From NCBI RefSeq assembly GCF_001904745.1, contig NZ_MRCD01000021.1:38287-102286 (forward strand): a stretch of DNA of 64,000 bases, read 5' to 3'. Source of the DNA: Calothrix sp. HK-06 (GTDB lineage: Bacteria > Cyanobacteriota > Cyanobacteriia > Cyanobacteriales > Nostocaceae). The number at the start of each line of letters is the position of its first letter. The stretch's first letter is position 1. Of the stretch, positions 1 through 8,566 are shown piece after piece. The notes under the pieces are model-generated. The model made no database searches. It saw only the letters and a program-made list of their open reading frames with translations, and was not told the DNA's origin. Position numbers and translations under genes: made by a program.

Positions 1-446
1 CGAGATGTAACAACGCTTTTAGGAACCGAGTCAAAAAGTGGTTCAATAATCTTTTTAAGCGCTTTAGTGTCACAGTCATTATCAAGATAATAGGCGCCAA
101 CAACCGCTTCAAAAGTACTACTAAGTAAATTCTCATTATAAAAACCACCTTCTCGGATAGTTCCCTTACCTAAACGCATCCGAAAATCTATACCAACTTC
201 AAGAGCAAACTTAGCCAGTTGCTTTTCATCAACTAACGCCGAACGTCTCCGAGTTAACTCATCCTCACTTTTATCTGGAAAGCGATGAAATAAATATTGC
301 CCGCTAAGAAAGTTTAATATCGCATCACCTAAAAATTCTAACCTTTCGTTATGTTCTCCGGTGCCTGGGTTTTCATGAACATACGAACGATGAGTAAGCG
401 CGTGACGCAGAAGTTTTTCATTACGAAAGTTTAATAATTCATGCAT
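1..446 (-). CDS. rnc: Ribonuclease III (C-terminal part outside window)
   Basis: Double-strand-specific endoribonuclease that processes rRNA and structured RNAs in the cytoplasm. The minus strand is open from the ATG at 446 to the window edge (148 codons). It holds the RNase III signature NERLEFLGDAIL at residues 33-44, with acidic E34, E37 and D41, and a second motif LLSSTFEAVVGAYYLD near residues 107-122 with E113. The double-stranded RNA-binding domain would lie beyond base 1. In the second motif the position that is Asp114 in the E. coli enzyme appears to be Ser110, while the following Glu is kept. An in-frame upstream ATG at 479 would add 11 residues. I prefer 446 because homology begins right after it, but neither start has a clear ribosome binding site. 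Confidence 0.9.
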   Translation of the reverse strand, partial: MHELLNFRNEKLLRHALTHRSYVHENPGTGEHNERLEFLGDAILNFLSGQYLFHRFPDKSEDELTRRRSALVDEKQLAKFALEVGIDFRMRLGKGTIREGGFYNENLLSSTFEAVVGAYYLDNDCDTKALKKIIEPLFDSVPKSVVTS

Positions 447-544
447 TTGATTCAAAATTTGACCTATATAGAGATACATATCACAACAAAAAACGCTCTA
501 TTGCAGCTAAAAGCATCATGCACTAAAGTCGATAGCAATTAAAT

Positions 545-1291
545 TTAAGCCAGAAATAATTGATTATCCTTCATGATAATTTTGCCATCATCTACAACAG
601 CATTTATAAACTTACTAAAACGTGAAAACTTATTACCACTTTCTGTACGAATACAGCGACAACCCTGGTATAAAGGGAAACTTTTACGCATTAAACCATC
701 AATATAACTTAGTTTTGTAGATTTATTTTGGCTTAACGCAGTTTGAACAGCCTGAATTAGATACTTAATAGCTTCACAATAATTAAGTTCAGGTGATTCA
801 ATTTCAGTAGTAACTTCTAAAGTTAAAGACTCTGCAAACTCTACCATCAGTTGTTGTAAACTATTAAGATAATAAAATTTACTAGCAGACTCTATTAATT
901 CAGCCTTGACATTACCACTTTGAGCAACCACTATAACATGCTTACCTTTTTCCTTCAAAGTTTCAACTAAATCTACAAAGTCTCCATCTCCCGACACAAG
1001 AATGATAATATCTGGAGATTGAGATTTACGAATATCTTTGATTAAGTCAAACACTATTTGATTATCCAAAGAATTTTTAAGTGGGCAAGGAACATCTTTG
1101 TAAGTGACATTTGGAATTCCTAAGCACTTATTATTACTCAAAGAATTGTAATAAATTTTAGTTTTGAGTAATGTTCCTATTGATTTAGCAAAATTCTGCA
1201 ATAAACTTACAGTTTTTTCGTCCAACTTGACATTTTGATAGTCACAGTAAATAGAAACAGAAGCTTGCTTTGTGCTTAATGGTGTAACCAT
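545..1291 (-). CDS. NYN (LabA/DUF88-like) domain protein with C-terminal helical domain
   Basis: Probable PIN-like ribonuclease of the NYN family. Counted from the chosen ATG (248 residues), the NYN fold spans about 11-147. Acidic residues are in the expected places: D17 in IYCDYQNV, D76 in SLDNQIVFDL, and D102/D104 in SGDGDF. This is the metal-binding set of the family. The C-terminal part (about 170-248) looks like a small helical nucleic-acid-binding domain, perhaps OST-HTH/LOTUS, which often follows NYN domains; that is inference. The reading frame extends 16 codons further upstream to 1339, but the ATG at 1291 has GAGGA about 11 bases before it and begins just before the first predicted strand. 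It follows rnc on the same strand after a gap of about 100 bases. The substrate is unknown. Confidence 0.75.
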   Translation of the reverse strand: MVTPLSTKQASVSIYCDYQNVKLDEKTVSLLQNFAKSIGTLLKTKIYYNSLSNNKCLGIPNVTYKDVPCPLKNSLDNQIVFDLIKDIRKSQSPDIIILVSGDGDFVDLVETLKEKGKHVIVVAQSGNVKAELIESASKFYYLNSLQQLMVEFAESLTLEVTTEIESPELNYCEAIKYLIQAVQTALSQNKSTKLSYIDGLMRKSFPLYQGCRCIRTESGNKFSRFSKFINAVVDDGKIIMKDNQLFLA

Positions 1292-1730
1292 GATAAATAA
1301 GTCCTCAACATTTTTCGGACAGCACAATATGCCAAGCATTAAAAGTAAAATTAGATATTAAAAAAATTTCATTAAAGGTAGACCTTCTGTGAAATTAGCT
1401 AATCTTACATGTACTACTAGTAAATTACAGTCTCAGTTATCGAATTCTAGGCGCCCTGTATAGTGTCGAGTCAACCAGTTCGACAAACGTATAGAATAAA
1501 AGTTAAAGCCAATAGCGCTAACTTCATCCCAAACGTTTAGCAAACGGGATGACCAGGCACTACGCAGGATACCCAGAATCCGACAACTGAGACAACAATC
1601 AACTTTGAAGCTTATGCTTGAGAATGATTATTTTACTGTCTAATATAGACAATATTCAGACTAATATAAGCTTGTCAATAGTATTTACATAATCTTTATA
1701 TAATGGAAGGCACCGATTGTAATTTGTATA

Positions 1731-1763
1731 GATGGGACGGGCAAGATGCCCATCCCACAAGAG
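1731..1763. repeat. Small palindromic interspersed repeat (GGAACAGGC/GATGGGACGGGC family)
   Basis: GATGGGACGGGCA and GATGCCCATC form an imperfect hairpin followed by CCACAAGAG. Related copies lie inside chlD (8819-8876) and before clpS (47625-47655), all sharing the GGGCA-GATGCCC core and the CCACAAG end. Confidence 0.6.
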
Positions 1764-1785
1764 TTGTATTTTTTATAGTTCATTT

Positions 1786-1833
1786 TTACTGTCTTTGATT
1801 GCAAGCTCGGAACATTATTAAGCAAGCTCCAAC
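1786..1833 (+). pseudogene. Fragment resembling the SEHY-repeat tail of the AlbA_2 gene
   Basis: About 38 bases starting TTTACTGTCTTTG match the segment at 4322-4358 of the AlbA_2 gene with few differences. The same reading frame gives LLSLIASSEHY followed at once by TAA, against LLSLVPSSEHY in the gene. It therefore looks like the remains of a second copy of that gene's C-terminal region, reduced to one repeat unit. Nothing else of the gene is recognisable around it. Confidence 0.45.
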
Positions 1834-1957
1834 TGTCTTCTAATTTATTGAGGATTATTATTATTATGTAGTGAAGCTTTGGTGTTAAAAATTAGATTTA
1901 ATTCGATTATCTACAGAATCCTTTGATACACAGTGCTGTAACAAGCGAGAGGTGGAA

Positions 1958-2533
1958 TTAAGCAGGAAAAATTTTGTTTAAATCGATTGATAAATCAGGG
2001 AAACAAGGTAGCTTAACGGTTTGACTTGGTAATTCAACACGCTTGTTGCGATAATTATATTTACCTTGATTATCTTGATATGGCTCGCTATAACATTCCA
2101 ATTGGTTATCAGCTACATTAAATATCCAATAATCAGAAATACCAGCTTCGGCATACAAAGGTAATTTTATATCTTGGTCATAATCTAAGGAAGAGTCGGA
2201 TACTTCCATCACAAGTAATACATCCTCTGGAGCAGGATGAGCAGAAAAATAGTCATCATAACGGTTTTGAAGTATCGCAAAATCTGGTTCGGGTTCGCTG
2301 TTGGGGGGTAAAATAACAGGAGCTTGGCATTGTAAAGTTGCTCTGTTACCTACTAATTTGGGCAGTTCTTTCAATAATTTTCTTAGGCAAGTCTCATGTG
2401 CCCTACCTTTTGCCGCCATCTGGATAATTTCTCCTTTAATTAGCTCAATGCGACTATCTTCATGGAAAAAGCCTAGTTCTGCTAATTTGTGGTACTCATT
2501 AAGAGTGAAACGTTTAGCCTGAGCAATTGCCAT
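1958..2533 (-). CDS. Uma2 family (DUF820) PD-(D/E)xK nuclease-like protein
   Basis: Member of the Uma2/DUF820 family, which is greatly expanded in cyanobacteria and has a restriction-endonuclease-like fold of uncertain role. Diagnostic stretches are RIELIKGEI near residue 28, SEPEPDFAIL (the PD of the active site) near 80, LLVMEVSDSS (the acidic E) near 107, and KLPLYAEAGI (the Lys) near 122. The chosen ATG at 2533 (191 residues) starts MAIAQAKRFT, a usual family N-terminus. A longer frame to 2572 would add 13 residues of poor quality. It is a single gene with non-coding flanks on both sides. Confidence 0.85.
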   Translation of the reverse strand: MAIAQAKRFTLNEYHKLAELGFFHEDSRIELIKGEIIQMAAKGRAHETCLRKLLKELPKLVGNRATLQCQAPVILPPNSEPEPDFAILQNRYDDYFSAHPAPEDVLLVMEVSDSSLDYDQDIKLPLYAEAGISDYWIFNVADNQLECYSEPYQDNQGKYNYRNKRVELPSQTVKLPCFPDLSIDLNKIFPA

Positions 2534-2830
2534 AACTTTTCTCAAGAATGATTGTACTCGTAAATATAACAATTATTTTAAGGGCGTAGGACAGGCTTTG
2601 ATTCTAGGCGCCCAACGCAATTAATAGTACTAGAGTATTTATTTATCCCATAAACGGAAAAACTTCGCCCCATGCAGTCCACTATTTAAGACAATTTATA
2701 CCTTCTCAGACTTTTAAAACATCCTCTTAAACAACAGCGCCTTGCATATGCTCTAATTGTTAAGTGAGATGATAAAGACGGCACATATATTGCAGCATAA
2801 TTAATAAAGCTACATTAGCAAGGTCATTAA

Positions 2831-4741
2831 ATGGAATTAGAAAAATTACTCCAATACATTGATATCGGAGAAGACCAAGAAACTGAGTTTAAGTCTGCTA
2901 GTGGGGGTTTACCCAATGATATTTGGGAAACGGTGTCAGCATTTGCAAACACAGATGGTGGCTATATTGTGCTTGGTGTTAGCGAGAACAAAAGTGGGCT
3001 GCTCATTACTGGAACCAACAAGCCAAATGTATTGTTAAAAAACTTTTGGAACAATCATAATAATTCGCAAAAACTTAGCTCCCCGATTTGCTCTAATTCA
3101 GATGTGCAGGTTTTAGAAGTTGAAGCACAAAATTTGGTGATTATAACTGTCCCTAAAGCGACAAGAACACAGCGCCCTGTGTATATTAATAACAACCCTA
3201 TGACTGGCACATTCAAACGTAATTTTGAGGGTGATTATCGTTGTACTCCAGAGGAAGTGCGACAAATGTTACGGGATGCTGCTAATCAACCTCAAGATAT
3301 TCAAATTCTAGAAGGGTTTAATCTTACTGACCTTGACTCCGAAACCCTCAAAGCATTTCGCCAAAGGTTTAGTTCCAGAGAACCAGATCATCCCTGGTTA
3401 GGATTTGACGAAAAAAATTTGCTGATTCAATTAGGTGGTTGGAGACACGACCGCACCACCGGACAAGAAGGACTTACAGTAGCAGGTTTACTCATGTTTG
3501 GTCGTGAGCGTAGCATTTTAGACGCATTTCCTCATTACCAACTAGATTATCAAGAGCGACTTTCTAAAAACCCAGAAACCCGTTGGACTTATCGCTTAAC
3601 GCTTGATGGGAAATGGGAAGGAAATCTTTTCAACTTTTACTATCGCGTTTACAGTCGTTTAGTCAACGATATCAATGTCCCATTTCAACTAGATAGTGAT
3701 GCAGTGAGGAGGGGTGAAACTCATGTACATGAAGCTCTCCGCGAAGCTTTGGTTAATAGCCTCATCCACGCAGACCATCTATCGACTCGTCCAACTATGA
3801 TTACTAAATTTAAAAATGCTTTTGTATTTTTAAACCCTGGTCGCCTAAGAATTTCTCTTCACCAGCTTTATGATGGTGGAATTAGCGACCCTCGAAACCC
3901 CAACCTGCAAAAAATGTTTCAAATGCTTGGCTTAAGCGAAAAAGCTGGCTCAGGTTTTGGAAAAATTCTTCGCGCTTGGAAAGAACAGCAATGGTTTATA
4001 CCCTTGGTGTCAGAAAAGTTAGATTTAGACATGACATCGGTAACTTTACCAATGGTAAGCCTGATTCCCGAAAATGTAGAGAAGGAGTTAAAAGAAATTG
4101 TTGGGGATAACTATTCTGAATTGACGGAGTTAGATCGGGTTATTTTGGTTCTAGCGCACCAATTTGGAGAAATTTGTAATAGTGACATTCAGGTTTTCAG
4201 CCGTGAGCATCCCAGAGACATAGGTGAGTGTCTTAAGCGTTTGGTAAATAAGGGTTGGTTAGAACGCTCTGGTCACGGTCGTGGCACGCATTACGCCCTA
4301 ATCAATAGAGAGCTACCAGATTTACTGTCTTTGGTTCCAAGCTCCGAACATTACAAGAAAAGCTCCGAACATTACGAAGAAAGCTCCGAACATTACGAAG
4401 AAAGCCCCGAACATTACGAAGAAAGCTCCGAACATTACAAACGCTTACAAGCTATTGCTATCCCTGTACGTCAGACAGGTCGCACCAGCAAAGAACTTGT
4501 TGAGCAGGTGATTTTGGAACTCTGCTCCGAACATTACCTGCAACTCCGAACATTAGCTCAATTATTGGGACGCGAACCAGACAGCATCCGGAATCATTAT
4601 ATCAATCCAATGATAGAACGGGGTTTATTAGAAACGCGATACCCTGGACAACCGAGTCACCCTCAGCAGGCATATAAAACTACATTTCAGCAAGATGGCG
4701 AGGTAAGTAAGGCTAAAGAAATCGATAGTAGTATAAATTAA
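2831..4741 (+). CDS. AlbA_2 (Schlafen-type) / HATPase-like regulator with SEHY tandem repeats
   Basis: A 636-residue protein of the RecG-like/AlbA_2 group, often found in accessory and defence-associated regions; the substrate is unknown. N-terminal AlbA_2 domain about 10-140, with ETEFKSA, FANTDGGYIVLGV and FKRNFEGDYRCT. A GHKL-like ATPase part follows around 285-390, with HEALREALVNSLIHADH and GISDPRNPNL. Then come a winged helix near 420-485, a run of five heptads SSEHY-xx at residues 504-538, and a last helix-turn-helix near 555-610. The heptads are encoded by a 21-bp tandem repeat. The gene ends 16 bases before the TTG of the helicase remnant, so the two probably belonged to one operon-like block. 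Similar SSEHL/SSEHY runs occur in other members of this group. Confidence 0.75.
   Translation: MELEKLLQYIDIGEDQETEFKSASGGLPNDIWETVSAFANTDGGYIVLGVSENKSGLLITGTNKPNVLLKNFWNNHNNSQKLSSPICSNSDVQVLEVEAQNLVIITVPKATRTQRPVYINNNPMTGTFKRNFEGDYRCTPEEVRQMLRDAANQPQDIQILEGFNLTDLDSETLKAFRQRFSSREPDHPWLGFDEKNLLIQLGGWRHDRTTGQEGLTVAGLLMFGRERSILDAFPHYQLDYQERLSKNPETRWTYRLTLDGKWEGNLFNFYYRVYSRLVNDINVPFQLDSDAVRRGETHVHEALREALVNSLIHADHLSTRPTMITKFKNAFVFLNPGRLRISLHQLYDGGISDPRNPNLQKMFQMLGLSEKAGSGFGKILRAWKEQQWFIPLVSEKLDLDMTSVTLPMVSLIPENVEKELKEIVGDNYSELTELDRVILVLAHQFGEICNSDIQVFSREHPRDIGECLKRLVNKGWLERSGHGRGTHYALINRELPDLLSLVPSSEHYKKSSEHYEESSEHYEESPEHYEESSEHYKRLQAIAIPVRQTGRTSKELVEQVILELCSEHYLQLRTLAQLLGREPDSIRNHYINPMIERGLLETRYPGQPSHPQQAYKTTFQQDGEVSKAKEIDSSIN
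4340..4444 (+). repeat. Five copies of a 21-bp tandem repeat inside the AlbA_2 gene
   Basis: Units start at 4340, 4361, 4382, 4403 and 4424, each beginning AGCTCCGAACATTAC (AGCCCC in the fourth). They encode SSEHY plus two variable residues (KK or EE). Two further partial matches to CTCCGAACATTA lie at about 4523 and 4541 in the same gene. Confidence 0.9.
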
Positions 4742-4756
4742 TTACTGTAGGCTTCC

Positions 4757-7700
4757 TTGATTTTGCGTAGAAATCAAACAGATGAAGCTGAGACGCTGGT
4801 TAAAAACTTAGTAAAGATGATTGAAGAAAAACGTCTTCATGTTCGAGTTTATACTAAAGGCACTTTACACGCCAAAGCTTATATTTTTGACTATGGTACT
4901 GTTTACGATAATAAAGGTAGAGCATTAGAACGTTCAGAAAAAGGCATTGCTATTGTTGGGTCGTCTAATCTTACCCTTTCTGGCATCACTCATAACACCG
5001 AACTTAATGTAGTTATTCATGGTAATGATAATCATACCGAATTAACTCATTGGTTTGATGAACTATGGGATGAAGCAGAAGACTTTAATACTGCTTTGAT
5101 GCAAGAAATGAAACAATCTTGGGCAGGTATACCTGTTCGTCCTTATGATGTTTACATGAAAACTCTCTACAGTTTAGTCAAAGATAGATTAGAGGATACT
5201 GCTTCTAAAGAGTTAATTATCGAAGATGAAATTAGTAAGCAGTTGGCAGATTTTCAAAAAGTGGCTGTTAATCATGCTGTACGCAATATTTGCGACTATG
5301 ACGGCGCCTTTGTTTCAGATGTAGTTGGGTTAGGTAAGAGTTTCATCGGCGCCGCTATTGTGAAAAGATTTGAGCAAACCGAACGCGCGCGTCCTTTAAT
5401 TATATGTCCGGCGCCACTGATAGAAATGTGGGAACGTTACAACGAAGTATACCAGTTAAATGCTCGTGTACTATCAATGGGAATGTTGAAAGAAGATGAA
5501 GGCGATGTAAAAACGTTATTAAATGATTTTAAATATAAAGATAGAGATTTTGTACTAATCGACGAAAGTCATAACCTGCGCAATAATAGCACCCAAAGAT
5601 ATAAAGTTATAGAAGCATTTTTAGGCGCCGGAAAACGTTGTTGCTTTTTAACCGCGACTCCACGTAACAAAACGGCTTGGGACATTTATCATCAATTAAA
5701 GTTATTTCATCAAGATGATAAAACCGACTTACCAATAGACCCACCTAATTTAAAAGAGTATTTTCAATTGGTCGAAACAGGTGAGAAGAAATTACCTGAG
5801 TTACTTTCTCATATCCTTATTCGTCGTACCCGTAACCATATATTACGCTTTTACGGGTTTGACTCAAAAACTCACCAAAAAGTTGACCCGACAAATTTTA
5901 GAGCATATCTAGATGGAACGCGACGTGCTTACGTTATTGTCGGTGGAAAGCATCGCTTTTTCCCCAAGCGTGAATTAGAAACTATCGAGTACAGCATCGA
6001 GGACACGTACCAAGGGCTGTATCAAGATTTACGTAAATATATGGGTAAATCTGGTAAACGTAAAAACCAACGTGTCGTAGAGACGTTACATGTAACGTCT
6101 CTACATTACGCGCGTTACGGTTTGTGGAATTACGTTTTAAAGGATAAACAAAAACAAGAACCATATAATACCTTACAACGAGCAGGCGCCAATTTACGAG
6201 GTTTAATGCGCGTGCTATTATTTAAACGCTTTGAGTCAAGTGTTTATGCATTTCAAGAAACTATCAAAAAACTATTGATAGTCCATGAACGGTTTTTAAA
6301 AGCATTATCTCAAGGATTTGTGCCCGCAGGAGAAGAAGCACAACTTCTGCTATCTGAAGATTACAACCAAGCTGAAGAACAAGACTTGATGGACGAACTG
6401 CAAAAAGTATCGAATAAATATGACCTAGCTGATTTTGATGCAGAAACATTATACCAGCATATTGAGCATGATATTAAACTATTGCAGAAAGTTTTAGATT
6501 TAGTTAAACCAATTACTCCTGATAAAGACGCTAAATTACAGACTTTAATAAAATGGTTATCTAAACCAAACCTTAAAAACAAAAAACGTCTGATTTTTAC
6601 TCAATACGCCGATACAGCAAAGTATTTATATGATAATTTAAACCCAAATGGCGCCCGCGATGATATTGATGTAATTTATAGCAGCAACAACAAAAACAAA
6701 TCACAGGTAGTAGGAAGATTTGCGCCTAACGCGAACAAAGAGTATAAATTTAAACCTGGAGAATCAGAATTAAATACCTTAATAGCTACCGATATTTTAG
6801 CAGAAGGGTTAAACCTGCAAGATGGTGATTTAATTATTAATTATGACCTACATTGGAACCCAGTTAAACTAATTCAGCGTTTTGGTCGTATTGACCGTAT
6901 TGGTAGCGATAAAGATGTTATATATGGATATAACTTTTTACCCGAATTAGGTATTGAGCGCAACTTAGGATTAAAACAAAAGCTGAAAAACAGAATTCAA
7001 GAAATTCATGATACTATCGGTGAAGACGCTGCCATACTTGATACAACAGAGCAACTCAACGAAGAAGCAATGTACGCTATCTACGAGCAACAAGGTAAGC
7101 AGTTGAGTCTCTTTGATGTCGATGATGAAGAGAACTTTTTAGATTTAAACGAAGCTGAAGAAATTCTGAGAAAGTTACAGAAAGAAGACCCTGAAGAGTT
7201 TGAACGCATTGCTAATTTACCACATGGTATTCGTACTGCTCAATTTTCCATGCAAAAAGGGACATATGTTTTCTGTGAAGCTTCCGACCCGAACCGTCCT
7301 GATATTAAAGGCTACCAACAATTATTCTTATTAAACGACAAAGGAGAAATAATTTCCAGAGATATTCCTCGTATATTAGGCGCCATTAAAGCTACAGATA
7401 CCACCCCCATATCCAAAATTCTTGTATCTCATAACTCTGCCGTAACGCGCGTCAAACAACAATTTGCTGAAGAAGTAAAACATCGTCAAGCAGAAAGAGA
7501 GTTTAACCAACGTTTGACTCAGGGGCAACGGTATATAGTGCGGGAACTAAGAGTATTTTTAAATCACTCGCAGACGAAGAAATAAAAGGTCAAGTCAATA
7601 TTTTAGAAAAAGCCTTTCGCTTAAGTGTAAACCAAGCAGTCAACCGCGAGTTAAATAAACTACGCCGGGATGGCTTTACTGGTAAAGAATTATTCAACCA

Positions 7701-7809
7701 GCTAGTACTAATTTACCGTCAGCACAATATGCACGAGCTACAAGATAATAGCTTGCCTACATTATCTCAACCAATTCCCTTTATTATTTGTAGTGAAGGT
7801 TTGGTATAG
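4757..7809 (+). pseudogene. PLD-nuclease/SNF2 helicase, 5'-truncated and 3'-frameshifted
   Basis: Remnant of a large protein with a phospholipase-D-like nuclease domain and a superfamily 2 helicase. From the TTG at 4757: half of an HKD motif (LHAKAYIFD at 37-45, GSSN at 68-71), helicase motif I DVVGLGKS (188-195), DESH at 269-272, TATP at 299-302, and the C-terminal helicase motifs near 675-725 (QRFGRIDRIG). A stop at 4748 precedes the TTG. The roughly 100 residues normally before the HKD half are missing. At about 7556-7560 a T run appears one base short, so the frame ends at 7585 with NHSQTKK. The other frame continues SIFKSLADEEIK and ends IICSEGLV at 7809, a good match for a full-length C-terminus of this type. 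A perfect 28-base palindrome also lies in frame at residues 441-449. Probably non-functional, unless the frameshift is a sequencing error. Confidence 0.7.
6077..6104. repeat. Perfect 28-bp palindrome (GTAGAGACG family) inside helicase coding sequence
   Basis: GTAGAGACGTTACA followed by its exact reverse complement. It is read in frame as VVETLHVTSLH. Other members are at 7879, 10657, 33746, 38346 and 43120. Confidence 0.9.
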
Positions 7810-7878
7810 ACAACTAAATTTATTAAATGTTGCAAAATTTCTATAGAAGCCCCAAATAATTCGTAAAATCCATATGTT

Positions 7879-7907
7879 GTAAAGACGCGATTTAATCGCG
7901 TCTCTAC
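7879..7907. repeat. GTAGAGACG-family palindrome
   Basis: GTAAAGACGCGATT and AATCGCGTCTCTAC form a nearly perfect hairpin. It sits just upstream of the antitoxin remnant and may have replaced that gene's 5' part. Confidence 0.85.
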
Positions 7908-7911
7908 GGAA

Positions 7912-8011
7912 TATAAAGCAGACCTTAAAAAGTTCCGAGAGGCAATTTCAGTTAAAGGAGAGCCTTTAAGTACTACTATTATTAATTGCACGTCAAGAGG
8001 AGCGCTATTGA
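7912..8011 (+). pseudogene. Antitoxin remnant (C-terminal fragment, frameshifted)
   Basis: After the palindrome the frame reads EYKADLKKFREAISVKGEP then LSTTII. The last codons are best read in the next frame as ARQEERY followed by TGA at 8009-8011. This resembles the C-terminus of small antitoxins paired with PIN toxins. The TGA overlaps the TTG that opens the next fragment, the tight coupling usual in such operons. Beginning missing and frame broken, so not functional. The family assignment rests on a short stretch. Confidence 0.4.
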
Positions 8012-8076
8012 TTTATCTTGATACAAGTATTCTCACTCCTTTATATTGGGTAGAGGCATTTAAAAGTAATATTTAT
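8008..8076 (+). pseudogene. PIN-domain (VapC-like) toxin remnant, N-terminal fragment
   Basis: From the TTG the frame reads MIYLDTSILTPLYWVEA, the start typical of PIN-domain RNases, in which the Asp is the first catalytic acid. Similarity stops after about 22 residues, where the sequence runs into a block of interspersed repeats. About 100 residues of the toxin are missing. Together with the preceding antitoxin fragment this marks a dead toxin-antitoxin locus. Confidence 0.5.
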
Positions 8077-8093
8077 CACACAATCCATAATTT

Positions 8094-8540
8094 AATCCCC
8101 CCAACCCCCCCTGACAAGGGTAGGTTTTTTCTGCCCCAAACCCCAGACACGGGTGACAGGAAGACAAGTAGACAAGGAGGGGGATTTTCTACCTTGTCTA
8201 CCTTCCATCCTTGTCTACCTTGCCTCTCACGGTTTTCTAGAAAAAAAACCTACCCTTGTGAGCCCAACCCCCCCGCTCCGGAGGAGGGCTAAAATGCTCT
8301 TTCCCCTCTTATTAATGAAGGCTAAAAATACTCTTCCCCCTCTTATTAATGAGGGCTAAAATCCCCTCTTGTTCCCCCCTTATTAAGGGGGGCTAGGGGG
8401 GATTTTTAATGCTACGGTTTAATTCGATACCTTCCAAACATCCTCTAACACCTCTCTGTGCGTACTCTGCGTCTCTGTGGTAATAATCTTACCAACTCAG
8501 CACTCAACACTCAGCACTCATCACTATTCTGATATGCTTA
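8094..8540. repeat. Cluster of several interspersed repeat families before chlD
   Basis: CCCCCCAACCCCCC-type stretches are followed by repeated pieces of CTACCTTGTCTACC, then three imperfect copies of a unit near CTCTTATTAATGAGGGCTAAAAT (about 8283-8365). Next comes a hairpin CCCCCCTTATTAAGGGGGG (8376-8394). At 8450-8483 is a CTCTGCGTCTCTGTGGTAA element also seen at 37453 and 45479, and then CAACACTCAGCACTCA units. No gene is supported. Confidence 0.7.
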
Positions 8541-8566
8541 AAGCCGATAAGATAATTATTTAAGCT

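Larger units (their letters stand above)
1340..1957. other. Non-coding stretch with repeat and a gene-fragment echo
   Basis: No gene is supported here. The stretch carries a small palindromic repeat at 1731-1763 and, at about 1786-1833, a short near-copy of the SEHY-coding part of the downstream AlbA_2 gene. One GGCGCC site lies at 1450. The rest is AT-rich and unremarkable. Confidence 0.6.

Noticed and set aside
4340..4444. SEHY repeats as zinc-binding or Glu-His catalytic motif
   Set aside because: The units are near-identical at DNA level and lie in a linker, which fits a recent tandem expansion better than a conserved functional site.
8008..8292. A 94-residue open frame starting MIYLDTS
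   Set aside because: Only the first 22 or so residues look like a PIN protein; the rest is translated repeat sequence, so it is listed as a remnant.
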